From QALR01 sp900552255 (GTDB lineage: Bacteria; Bacillota; Clostridia; Oscillospirales; CAG-272): 64,000 nt of DNA. The position numbers were made by a program, and so were the translations under genes. Below the pieces are notes generated by a model. It was not told the origin of the DNA. It made no database searches and worked only from the letters and a program-made list of their open reading frames with translations. Shown here piece after piece: positions 36,569 through 44,301 of this stretch. Each line of letters starts with the position of its first letter. Position 1 is the stretch's first letter. The DNA lies in assembly GCA_048526005.1 (NCBI GenBank), contig DBFVEH010000021.1:310001-374000 (forward strand), read 5' to 3'.

Positions 36569-36597
36569 TTGATTTGTATAAAACTCTGTGCTACAAT
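36569..36597 (+). promoter_or_regulatory. Promoter of the fucI-like gene
   Basis: TTGATT, 17-nt spacer, TACAAT, about 50 nt upstream of the ATG, divergent from the LytTR gene. No catabolite-repression site was obvious by eye. Confidence 0.75.
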
Positions 36598-36649
36598 AAA
36601 GGCATATTAGGCGGCCGATAAAGCCGCACTTTACATGGAGGTATCAAGA

Positions 36650-38461
36650 ATGGCAGAAAACAGACTGATCGGCGATTATCCGGTCATCGGCATCCGTCCG
36701 ACCATCGACGGACGCCGCGGCCCCTTGAAAGTCAGAGAGTCCCTTGAGGACCAGACGATGGGTATGGCAAAGGCGGCGGCGAAGCTCATTTCGGAAAATA
36801 TTCGTTATTCCAACGGCGAGCCCGTAAAGGTCATCATTGCGGACACCACCATTGGACGGGTGGCGGAATCCGCCGCGTGTGCCGATAAATTCAAAAAAGC
36901 CGGCGTGGACATCACGCTCACCGTGACGCCCTGCTGGTGCTACGGCTCGGAAACCATGGATATGGACCCCATGACCATCAAGGGCGTATGGGGCTTCAAC
37001 GGCACGGAGCGTCCGGGCGCCGTTTATCTCGCATCGGTTTTGGCAACCCACGCGCAAAAGGGACTTCCCGCTTTTGGCATTTACGGCCACGACGTTCAGA
37101 ATCTCGACGAAACCACCGATATTCCCGCGGACGTACAGGAAAAAATCCTGCGCTTTGCACGCGCGGCGGTCGCTGCTGCGACTATGCGCGGAAAGTCTTA
37201 TCTCCAGATCGGCTCCGTTACGATGGGCATCGGCGGCTCCATCATCAGCCCCGAATTCATCGAGGAATATCTCGGCATGCGCGTCGAATCCGTCGACGAG
37301 GTCGAGATCATCCGCCGCATGACCGAAGAAATCTACGACAAAGAAGAATATGAGAAAGCGCTTGCATGGGCGAAAAAATACTGCATTGAGGGCTTCGACA
37401 AAAATCCTGAAAGCATGCAGAAATCCCGCGAGCGCAAGGATTCCGATTGGGAATTTGTCGTCAAGATGATGGTCATCATCAAAGACCTCATGAACGGCAA
37501 CAAAAACCTGCCCGAAGGCTGCGAGGAAGAAGCGGTCGGACACAACGCCATTGCCGCCGGCTTCCAAGGGCAGCGCCAGTGGACGGACTTTTATCCGAAC
37601 TGCGACTTCCCCGAAGCGATGCTCAACACCTCGTTCGACTGGAACGGCGCACGCGAGCCGTATATCCTCGCCACCGAAAACGACACGCTCAACGGACTCG
37701 GCATGCTCTTTATGAAGCTGCTCACGAACCGCGCGCAGATGTTCGCGGACGTGCGCACTTATTGGAGTCCCGAGGCCGTCAAGAGAGCGACCGGCTATGA
37801 AATCACCGGTGTCGCCAAGGAAAGCGGCGGCTTTATCCATCTCATCAATTCCGGCGCGTGCTGCCTCGACGCCAACGGCGAAGCGGTCGATGAAAACGGC
37901 AATCACGTCATGAAAGAGTGGTACAACATCACCGAGGATGACCAAAAAGCCATCATGGCGAATACGACATGGAACTATGCCGATCTCGGTTATTTCCGCG
38001 GCGGAGGCTACTCTTCCCGCTTCGTCACCAAAGCGGAAATGCCCGCCACGATGATCCGTCTGAATCTCGTCAAGGGATTGGGTCCTGTCCTCCAAATCGC
38101 AGAGGGCTGGACGGTCAAGCTTCCGGACGAGGTCACCGATACGCTTTGGAAGCGCACCGACTACACGTGGCCATGCACATGGTTCGCACCGCGCTGCGAC
38201 GGCAAGCTCGGCAGTCCGTTCGCAACCGCTTACGACGTCATGAACAACTGGGGCGCCAACCACGGTGCGATCAGCTACGGTCATATCGGCGCAGACCTCA
38301 TCACGCTTTGCTCGATTCTCCGGATTCCGGTCTGCATGCACAACGTGCCGGAGGACAAAATCTTCCGTCCAGCCGCTTGGAATGCGTTCGGTATGGACAA
38401 AGAGGGACAGGATTACAGAGCCTGCGCGGCTTACGGTCCGATGTATAAAAATATTCGATAA
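36650..38461 (+). CDS. fucI: L-fucose isomerase family protein
   Basis: 603 residues from MAENRLIGDYPVIGIRPTID; the ATG at 36650 has GGAGG 8 nt upstream. The FucI fold is evident from PVIGIRPTIDGRRGPLKVRE at the N-terminus, TPCWCYGSETMDMDP, and a C-terminal GHIGADLITLCSILRIP that holds the metal-binding His. L-fucose isomerase converts L-fucose to L-fuculose (and D-arabinose to D-ribulose) with manganese. No fuculokinase, aldolase or fucose transporter lies in the window, so it stands alone. A rhamnosidase-like gene lies 3 kb away on the other strand. Confidence 0.9.
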   Translation: MAENRLIGDYPVIGIRPTIDGRRGPLKVRESLEDQTMGMAKAAAKLISENIRYSNGEPVKVIIADTTIGRVAESAACADKFKKAGVDITLTVTPCWCYGSETMDMDPMTIKGVWGFNGTERPGAVYLASVLATHAQKGLPAFGIYGHDVQNLDETTDIPADVQEKILRFARAAVAAATMRGKSYLQIGSVTMGIGGSIISPEFIEEYLGMRVESVDEVEIIRRMTEEIYDKEEYEKALAWAKKYCIEGFDKNPESMQKSRERKDSDWEFVVKMMVIIKDLMNGNKNLPEGCEEEAVGHNAIAAGFQGQRQWTDFYPNCDFPEAMLNTSFDWNGAREPYILATENDTLNGLGMLFMKLLTNRAQMFADVRTYWSPEAVKRATGYEITGVAKESGGFIHLINSGACCLDANGEAVDENGNHVMKEWYNITEDDQKAIMANTTWNYADLGYFRGGGYSSRFVTKAEMPATMIRLNLVKGLGPVLQIAEGWTVKLPDEVTDTLWKRTDYTWPCTWFAPRCDGKLGSPFATAYDVMNNWGANHGAISYGHIGADLITLCSILRIPVCMHNVPEDKIFRPAAWNAFGMDKEGQDYRACAAYGPMYKNIR

Positions 38462-38467
38462 ACTGAG

Positions 38468-38498
38468 AAAATGCAGGTTCCCATCGAACCTGCATTTT
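38468..38498 (+). terminator. Terminator between fucI and the HD nucleotidase gene
   Basis: 13-bp perfect stem AAAATGCAGGTTC / GAACCTGCATTTT with a 5-nt loop. The T tract is short, so some readthrough into the next gene is possible. Confidence 0.8.
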
Positions 38499-38522
38499 CC
38501 GTATACGGAAAGGATAACCTAT

Positions 38523-39089
38523 ATGAATCCACAAGAGCTTCTTGTCATTCTCCATACCGCGGAGCGGCTGAAAAACACGCCCCGTCATTCTTGGACCTCC
38601 TCCGGCAGGCAGGAAAGCGTTGCGGAACACAGCTTTCGGCTTGCCGCCATGGCATACTTTATGAAGGATGAATTTCCGGCGCTTGACATCGACCGTGTCA
38701 TTATGATGTGTCTTTTTCACGATTTCGGAGAGGCCTTTACCGGCGATATTCCGGCATTTGTGAAAAATGAGTCCGACAGCGAGCGGGAAGCGCACCTTAT
38801 AAACGATTGGCTGTCCGCGCTTCCCTCTCCGTATCGGGAGGAGCTTTCCGCCCTTTTTACGGAAATGGAGGCGCAGGAAACCGCGGAAGCTCGGCTTTAC
38901 CGCACGCTGGACAAGTTAGAGGCACTCATTCAGCATGACGAAGCGGACATCGCTACATGGCTCCCGCTGGAATATGAGCTGCAATTCACCTATGGGACAA
39001 AAGAATCGGCAGCGTTTCCCTATACAAAGCTGTTGAGAGAGGAAATCGACCGCATCACGCGGGAAAAGATCGAAAATCAAGGATCATGA
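38523..39089 (+). CDS. HD-domain nucleotidase (YfbR-like)
   Basis: 188 residues from MNPQELLVILHTAERLKNTP. HD-domain metal ligands: His22 or His36 (SVAEHSFR), the HD pair His66-Asp67 in CLFHDFGEAFTGDIP, and a later Asp in the DKLEALIQHDEAD helix. The pattern matches the HD_3/YfbR group of 5'-deoxynucleotidases, which remove phosphate from deoxynucleoside monophosphates. It is separated from fucI by a terminator, so its supply of transcript is unclear. Confidence 0.8.
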   Translation: MNPQELLVILHTAERLKNTPRHSWTSSGRQESVAEHSFRLAAMAYFMKDEFPALDIDRVIMMCLFHDFGEAFTGDIPAFVKNESDSEREAHLINDWLSALPSPYREELSALFTEMEAQETAEARLYRTLDKLEALIQHDEADIATWLPLEYELQFTYGTKESAAFPYTKLLREEIDRITREKIENQGS

Positions 39090-39096
39090 AAAATAA

Positions 39097-39113
39097 CAGC
39101 CGCCGAGCGGCTG
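39097..39113 (-). terminator. Terminator after the RNHCP gene
   Basis: 7-bp GC-rich stem CAGCCGC / GCGGCTG with a 3-nt loop; TTATTTTT follows on the minus strand. Confidence 0.75.
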
Positions 39114-39128
39114 CGCCCATACTGCCCC

Positions 39129-39566
39129 TCACCGCTGTTTCGCATACAGCTGTCCCTCTCCGCCCATAAGTGCTGTCATTTCCTCAATTTTTTCTAATGG
39201 GAAGGGCGGTCGGGAAAGAGGTTTCATTGCGATCGACATTAACTTCATGGGGTTATCGTCTGCTGCTACACGGTTGGAGCTCAAATGTCCGCATATCCGG
39301 CAGCGATGAATAATTGCCCATTCTCCATTTTTTCTGACCCACACGCCTACCGGTTCCATGATACCGCCGCAATCGGCTTTCCTGTCTCCCGGTTCATGAT
39401 CCAGATGCAGGCTACAAAGACAATTCGGGCAATGGTTGCGATGGTCGCTTCCGGCGCCGGCTGCTACAACCAATCTGCCGCACTCTTTACAAGTGAAGCT
39501 GTCTTTGCATTCATGTGTTTTATAATAACCTTTTTCATATTGTTTTCTTTTATTCTCTCTATTCAT
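39129..39566 (-). CDS. RNHCP-domain zinc-binding protein
   Basis: 145 residues. Cysteine pairs FTCKECGR, HCPNCLCS, DCGG and HRCRICGH suggest two zinc sites, and DHRNHCPNCL carries the RNHCP motif that names the family. The function of the family is unknown. A basic N-terminus (MNRENKRKQYEKGYYKTH) is compatible with nucleic-acid binding. It begins 3 nt after the stop of a MarR regulator, so it is in that regulator's operon and under its control. Confidence 0.85.
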   Translation of the reverse strand: MNRENKRKQYEKGYYKTHECKDSFTCKECGRLVVAAGAGSDHRNHCPNCLCSLHLDHEPGDRKADCGGIMEPVGVWVRKNGEWAIIHRCRICGHLSSNRVAADDNPMKLMSIAMKPLSRPPFPLEKIEEMTALMGGEGQLYAKQR

Positions 39567-39568
39567 GA

Positions 39569-40033
39569 TTACTCCTTCATGGATACGTGCCTTTTCTCTT
39601 GCCGCAAATTTTCTCGCATATATTTCTTTAATGCGTCACGGTATTTTTGAGTGAGCGCCAAATACTGCTTCTGTTCCTCGGCTGTCCATTCACTCCAAAT
39701 TTTATTTTCAATTTCAAAAAGCGGAAAAATATTTTCTTTTGAAAATAGGCGTCCTTTTTCCGTTAAGCATACGACCGTATTTCGCCCTGTTCCTTGTTCA
39801 AGATATACGATCTCGTCTTTTTCCAGCTTACGGATCGCTGAATTTATAGTTTGTCTGCTCATGCCTGTCAATCTGAAAATGTCACTTTGAAAACACCGGC
39901 TTCCTTTTTCACAAAGTATATATAGTATATTCAGAATACTGTCCGAAACGCCGATTTTTACTGCTGCTTCGTGATAGAGAGAATCGATTTCTCCGGAAAT
40001 ATGTGTGAATTCTCTTGCTTGTAAATTGTGCAT
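39569..40033 (-). CDS. MarR-family transcriptional regulator
   Basis: 154 residues beginning MHNLQAREFTHISGEIDSLY, ATG after AGGAGG. A winged helix-turn-helix is visible: SDSILNILYILCEKGSRC, then TGMSRQTINSAIRKLEKDEIV (helix-turn-helix) and YLEQGTGRNTVVCLTEKG (wing). Flanking helices would form the dimer interface. Two copies of an 18-bp imperfect palindrome overlap its promoter, so autorepression is likely. The only gene downstream in the operon is the RNHCP protein. The ligand is unknown. Confidence 0.9.
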   Translation of the reverse strand: MHNLQAREFTHISGEIDSLYHEAAVKIGVSDSILNILYILCEKGSRCFQSDIFRLTGMSRQTINSAIRKLEKDEIVYLEQGTGRNTVVCLTEKGRLFSKENIFPLFEIENKIWSEWTAEEQKQYLALTQKYRDALKKYMRENLRQEKRHVSMKE

Positions 40034-40046
40034 GGCATCCTCCTAA

Positions 40047-40064
40047 ATATCCGATTTCGTATAT
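40047..40064. promoter_or_regulatory. MarR operator copy 1 (between start site and ribosome site)
   Basis: Imperfect palindrome ATATCCGATTTCGTATAT, located between the expected transcription start and the AGGAGG of the marR gene. Its first 15 nt recur exactly 26 bp away. Confidence 0.65.
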
Positions 40065-40069
40065 ATATC

Positions 40070-40097
40070 ATTATATCCGATTTCGTAAATATGTCAA
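40070..40097 (-). promoter_or_regulatory. Promoter of the marR-RNHCP operon
   Basis: Minus-strand TTGACA, 16-nt spacer, TATAAT. The spacer is almost filled by operator copy 2. Confidence 0.8.
40073..40090. promoter_or_regulatory. MarR operator copy 2 (inside the promoter)
   Basis: ATATCCGATTTCGTAAAT, matching copy 1 at 17 of 18 positions and covering the spacer and edge of the -10 element. Binding there would block RNA polymerase. Confidence 0.65.
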
Positions 40098-40175
40098 GAG
40101 GTATTTTATTTTTTCTTTGTAATAAATCGTATCTATTAGAAAGGCAAAGAGGCATTTCATTACATAATAGAAAAA

Positions 40176-40211
40176 AGATGGGTGATAAAGCAATTTGCTT
40201 CACACCCATCT
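40176..40211 (-). terminator. Terminator after proC
   Basis: 9-bp outer stem AGATGGGTG / CACCCATCT extended by an inner AAGCAA / TTGCTT pairing; TTTTTT follows on the minus strand. It marks the end of a long minus-strand unit. Confidence 0.88.
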
Positions 40212-40275
40212 TCTCTTACATCCATATGGCCGCCGCTCTATTCCGATTTGTCGGCTGATGCCGTTTTTATGTCTT

Positions 40276-41085
40276 TTACTTTCCCGCAAGCTCCAGCGTT
40301 CTCCGGTACGATGCCGCAGTGGCCTCGGCGACGATTCCGTCAAGCTCGTTTTTCTCAAAGCTCTTCACACCCTCGATGGTCGTGCCGCCGGGACTGCACA
40401 CCTTGATTCTGAGCTCTTCCGGAGTCTCTCCCGTCGAAAGCGCGAGGGCTGCCGCGCCGAGCATCGTCTGCTCCGCGTACAGGCGGGACTGCTCCGCGTC
40501 GAGGCCGAGTGCGATGCCGGCCTTCTCCATCGCTTCGATAAACATAAACATGAAAGCAGGTCCGCAGCCGGAAATCACACTTGCCGCATCGATTTTGTTC
40601 TCCTCGATACGGTCAGCTTTTCCAGCAAAGGAAAGCGCTTCCGCGAAATCGGCAAGCTCGGCTTCCGTCACAAGGGAATTTGCCGTATACAAAATCATGC
40701 CTTCCCCAACAGCCACCGGCGTATTCGGCATTATCCGAATCACCGGGACATTCCCGCCGCAAAAAGCGGATATGGTATCCATCGAAAGCCCCGCCGCCAT
40801 GGTCACAAGAACAAAACGATCCGTTCTCTTCCGAAGAACCGGCCTGATTTCGGAAAACAGCGCTTCCATCATCTGCGGCTTGACGCCGAGAAAGATATAC
40901 CGGCACGACACGGCCACGGAGAGACTATCCGACGCCGTGCATCCGAGTGCTTCCGCAAGCGCTTCCGCTTTGGAGGCCGTTTTATCGGACAGCAGAACCT
41001 CTTTGGAACCTGTCTGTTTGCATACGGCGGCAGCGAGAGCGCCGCCCATGTTGCCGGTGCCGATAAATCCAAATTGATATCCCAT
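40276..41085 (-). CDS. proC: Pyrroline-5-carboxylate reductase
   Basis: 269 residues from MGYQFGFIGTGNMGGALAAA; the ATG at 41085 has AAAGGAG upstream. Rossmann motif GFIGTGNMGGA at about 6-16. The C-terminal helical dimerisation domain includes ISGCGPAFMFMFIEAMEKAG and CSPGGTTIEGVKSFE, the family signature. ProC reduces P5C to proline with NAD(P)H, the last step of proline synthesis. It follows proB-proA, so the full glutamate-to-proline pathway is encoded together. Confidence 0.96.
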   Translation of the reverse strand: MGYQFGFIGTGNMGGALAAAVCKQTGSKEVLLSDKTASKAEALAEALGCTASDSLSVAVSCRYIFLGVKPQMMEALFSEIRPVLRKRTDRFVLVTMAAGLSMDTISAFCGGNVPVIRIMPNTPVAVGEGMILYTANSLVTEAELADFAEALSFAGKADRIEENKIDAASVISGCGPAFMFMFIEAMEKAGIALGLDAEQSRLYAEQTMLGAAALALSTGETPEELRIKVCSPGGTTIEGVKSFEKNELDGIVAEATAASYRRTLELAGK

Positions 41086-41105
41086 ATAGGCTTCTCCTTT
41101 TATAT

Positions 41106-42362
41106 TCATCGGATTTGCCCGTTTCCGGTAATTCGATATTGATATGATGTGAGCTCCGCAAGTCCCATCGGACCGCGCGCATGAAGCTTCTGCGTGGAAA
41201 TCCCCATTTCGCAGCCAAGCCCGAATTCTCCCCCATCCGTGAAACGGGTGGACGCATTGATATATACCGCGGCACTGTCGACAAAAGAGGTAAAAATCTT
41301 TTGAACCGCCTTGTCCTCGGCAATGATAGCCTCGCTGTGTCCGGTGGAGTGACGCGCGATATGCTCCGCCGCGGCATATACATCGTCGACGACCGCAACC
41401 GCCATGATATAATCCAAAAACTCGGTGTCAAAATCCGCATCGCCCGCCGGCGTTCCCGCAATCATCTCCAACGCGGAAGAATCGAGCCGCAATTCGACCG
41501 GCGTTTTTCCCTCTCTCTGCCGCTTTTCGACCAATACTTCCCGCAGCCTCGGAAGAAAATCCGCCGCGATCTCCCGATGCACGAGGCACACCTCCGCAGC
41601 GTTGCAGACGGAAGGGCGGCTTGTTTTGGCGTTTTCTATAATGGAAAGCGCCATATCGAAATCCGCGCTTTTATCGACGTAAATATGACAAATGCCGGTA
41701 CCGGTTTCAATGCAGGGAACGGTCGCGTTTTCCACACAGGCGCGGATAAGTCCCGCGCCGCCGCGCGGAATCAGCAGATCGACAAAGCCTCGCGCGTGCA
41801 TCAGCTCCCGCGCACCGTCCCTCGAGGTATCGTCGATGATATTGATAAGTTCGCGCGGAAGTCCACAAACCGAGAGTCCGCGCCGCATGGCGGCCACGAT
41901 CGCATGAGCGGAGGCAAACGCCTCCTTGCCGCTGCGCAGAACACAGACATTTCCGCTTTTGAGGCACAGCGCCGCCGCATCCGAGGTCACATTCGGTCGG
42001 CTTTCATAAATGATCGCCACAACGCCGAGCGGAACCGAAATCTTTTCAATGATAAGTCCGTTTGGTCTTGTCGTTTGGGAGAGAATGCGGCCGATAGGAT
42101 CCTCCAACGCCGCGACGCTTCGGATACCCTCCGCCATCGCCGCAATGCGCTCCCGATTCAGAATCAGACGGTCCAGCATGACCGAGGAAATATGCTCCCT
42201 CGCATTTTCGACATCCTCATGGTTTGCCGCTAAAATCTCATCGTCGTTCCCGATAAGCGCATCCGCCATAGCCATGAGCGCACAGTTTTTGTCGTCGGCG
42301 GAAAGAGCGCCAAGCGCGCCCTTGACCTTTTTGGCTTCCAGCAAAATTTCCGACGTTTTCAT
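41106..42362 (-). CDS. proA: Gamma-glutamyl phosphate reductase
   Basis: 418 residues, aldehyde-dehydrogenase fold. The catalytic Cys region is KTSRPSVCNAAEVCLVHREI. VPLGVVAIIYESRPNVTSDA and RFTDGGEFGLGCEMGIST are family signatures. ProA reduces gamma-glutamyl phosphate to glutamate semialdehyde, which cyclises to P5C. Its start overlaps the proB stop (ATGA), which couples the two enzymes that share a labile intermediate. Confidence 0.96.
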   Translation of the reverse strand: MKTSEILLEAKKVKGALGALSADDKNCALMAMADALIGNDDEILAANHEDVENAREHISSVMLDRLILNRERIAAMAEGIRSVAALEDPIGRILSQTTRPNGLIIEKISVPLGVVAIIYESRPNVTSDAAALCLKSGNVCVLRSGKEAFASAHAIVAAMRRGLSVCGLPRELINIIDDTSRDGARELMHARGFVDLLIPRGGAGLIRACVENATVPCIETGTGICHIYVDKSADFDMALSIIENAKTSRPSVCNAAEVCLVHREIAADFLPRLREVLVEKRQREGKTPVELRLDSSALEMIAGTPAGDADFDTEFLDYIMAVAVVDDVYAAAEHIARHSTGHSEAIIAEDKAVQKIFTSFVDSAAVYINASTRFTDGGEFGLGCEMGISTQKLHARGPMGLAELTSYQYRITGNGQIR

Positions 42363-43132
42363 ATCGTCCGCCTTCCGACGAAGCGCGTCCCGAAGCTTTT
42401 TCCGTCCACAATATTATATAAGACCATAGGCTCCGCGCCGTTTGCGATGATCATATCAATTCCGGCGTCCATCGCGATTTTCGCCGCATGAAGCTTGGTT
42501 TTCATGCCGCCGGTGCCGAGCGCCGTCCCCTTTCCCTCCGCGAGAGACAGGATCTCAGGCGTCAGCTGATCCACTACGGGAAGAAGCTCCGCATCCGGAT
42601 GCTTATGCGGATCGCTCGTATATAGCCCGTCGATATCCGAAAGCAAGACAAGAAGATCCGCATCCGCATTGGCCGCGACGATCGCCGCCAGCGTATCGTT
42701 GTCCCCGATGACGATCTCATCCGTCGCAACGGTATCGTTCTCGTTGATGATCGGAAGTGTGCCCAGCGCGAGCAGGCGGAAAATCGTATTGCGGAAATTC
42801 TCACAGCGGCTTTTATTTTCGATATCCTCGCCCGTCAAAAGGATCTGTGCCACCGTATGATTGTATTCTCCAAAAAGCTTGTCATAGGTATACATCAATT
42901 CGCACTGTCCGACGGCCGCCGCCGCTTGCTTCGTGGGAATATCGGCCGGCCGGCTTTTCAGTCCGAGCTTTCCGACTCCCATGCCGATGGCGCCGGAGGA
43001 GATCAAAATGATCTCATTTCCCGCATTTTTGAGATCGCTCATGACCCGGCACAGCTCCTCCACACGGCGGATATTCAGAAGCCCCGTTTCATAGGCAAGC
43101 GTTGAGGTTCCGATTTTGATTACGATTCTCAT
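42359..43132 (-). CDS. proB: Glutamate 5-kinase (no PUA domain)
   Basis: 257 residues, amino-acid kinase fold: MRIVIKIGTSTLAYETGLLN, ISSGAIGMGVGKLGL, INENDTVATDEIVIGDNDTL and GTGGMKTKLHAAKIAMDAG. It phosphorylates glutamate, the first and normally feedback-controlled step of proline synthesis. The protein ends right after the kinase domain and lacks the C-terminal PUA domain found in Escherichia coli ProB (about 367 residues). Short ProB forms are known in other bacteria. Confidence 0.95.
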   Translation of the reverse strand: MRIVIKIGTSTLAYETGLLNIRRVEELCRVMSDLKNAGNEIILISSGAIGMGVGKLGLKSRPADIPTKQAAAAVGQCELMYTYDKLFGEYNHTVAQILLTGEDIENKSRCENFRNTIFRLLALGTLPIINENDTVATDEIVIGDNDTLAAIVAANADADLLVLLSDIDGLYTSDPHKHPDAELLPVVDQLTPEILSLAEGKGTALGTGGMKTKLHAAKIAMDAGIDMIIANGAEPMVLYNIVDGKSFGTRFVGRRTI

Positions 43133-43165
43133 GGTGTGATTGCTCCCTTTCTTCTCTTGTGCGGA

Positions 43166-43861
43166 TCAAAGCTCCTCCACAAAACGCACATATTCCAAGC
43201 AGCGAATGTCGTCAAGCAAGGTTGCCCGCTTGGCATGATCCTGAATCTCCAAGCTCACCACTGCGTTCGGGCCCTCGTTGACGTCGCCCTTTCCGATTTG
43301 CAGCATGGATATCTTGTGACGTTCTTCCCGCATTTTCTCGACAAACTGCGTAAGTCCCTTATTGTCGATAAATTCCAAATATAAATCAAAAACCTTGGCA
43401 TGACGATGAACCACAACGTCCAGCTTGCCGAGGATGCGCAGCGTAAAAATCAGCAGCGCAAGCGTGATAAGAACGCCCTCTATGTACCCGGCTCCCGCCG
43501 CCAGTCCGACGCAGGCGCATACCCATAGGCTCGCCGCCGTCGTGAGACCCCGCACCTGATTGCGTCCCGTCACGATAATCGTGCCGACGCCAAGAAAGCC
43601 GACGCCGCTGATGACCTGAGCGCCCATACGGGAGATATCCGTGCTGCCGTCGAAATTTTCCAGCAGATATTGACTGGTGATCATGACGAGCGCGGCGCCA
43701 AGGCAGACCAGCACATGGGTTTTGATACCGGCGCCGCGCCGTTTCATTTCGCGGTCGATGCCGACGGTAAGCCCGACAATCAATGCGGACAGCAAGCGAA
43801 AGACAACGCCGAGCGTGCTCCATCCGGCCGTCGTATCGACAAACCAATTCCAGATATTCAT
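43166..43861 (-). CDS. MgtC/SapB-family membrane protein
   Basis: 231 residues. Five or so membrane helices occupy the first 140 residues. The MgtC family motifs are present: LSALIVGLTVGIDREMKRRGAGIKTH (in two parts, VGIDRE and GAGIKTH) and GVGFLGVGTIIVTGRNQVRG followed by TTAASLWVCACVGLA. A cytoplasmic C-terminal domain of about 85 residues follows. MgtC proteins are linked to magnesium starvation and ATP-synthase regulation. It stands between a DUF1667 gene and proB with no promoter or terminator visible on either side. Confidence 0.88.
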   Translation of the reverse strand: MNIWNWFVDTTAGWSTLGVVFRLLSALIVGLTVGIDREMKRRGAGIKTHVLVCLGAALVMITSQYLLENFDGSTDISRMGAQVISGVGFLGVGTIIVTGRNQVRGLTTAASLWVCACVGLAAGAGYIEGVLITLALLIFTLRILGKLDVVVHRHAKVFDLYLEFIDNKGLTQFVEKMREERHKISMLQIGKGDVNEGPNAVVSLEIQDHAKRATLLDDIRCLEYVRFVEEL

Positions 43862-43913
43862 ATCAATACGATCCTTTCTTTTTCATTCTCCGACCGCAAA
43901 GGAACGCAGATTT

Positions 43914-44300
43914 TTATAAGTCTGCTTTCGGGGATTCCGATACCGCGGGAACATTTTTCGTGGCAATGACATCCACGCCGGTGCCGGCGCAGTTGCGGAT
44001 GATGATATCCCCGATACGGATCGGCGCCTTTACGGTGGTTCCGCGGATCTCCCGCATGCAGTCGAAGATTTTATCTTTCGGTACATCGCTTGCCGTTTTA
44101 ACGGACACGCGGGCGATTCCCGCCCCCGATATACCGACGGACGAGGTCACAACCCTCGTGGGATTTGTCACTTCCTTTTTCGCATATTCCGCGCCATGCG
44201 GGCAGGTATTGCCGGAAACGGCGATGCTCTCCCCGTCGATCGTCACGGTAAGCGGACACCCCATCGGGCATCCGATGCAGATCAGATTTCTCGTCTCCAT
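43914..44300 (-). CDS. DUF1667 cysteine-rich protein
   Basis: 128 residues. The N-terminal cysteine block LICIGCPMGCPLTV and GNTCPHGAEYA could ligate an iron-sulfur cluster or zinc. The rest is a small beta-rich domain (VKAPIRIGDIIIRNCAGTGVDVIAT). DUF1667 proteins are typically encoded right after a GlpA-like and a GlpB-like oxidoreductase, exactly as here, and may form the third subunit of that complex. The start lies 2 nt before the previous stop. Confidence 0.88.
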   Translation of the reverse strand: METRNLICIGCPMGCPLTVTIDGESIAVSGNTCPHGAEYAKKEVTNPTRVVTSSVGISGAGIARVSVKTASDVPKDKIFDCMREIRGTTVKAPIRIGDIIIRNCAGTGVDVIATKNVPAVSESPKADL

Positions 44301-44301
44301 C

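Noticed and set aside
36644..38341. 565-codon open frame on the minus strand inside fucI
   Set aside because: It is antisense to a clear isomerase with strong motifs, has no ribosome site, and its composition is that of a shadow frame.
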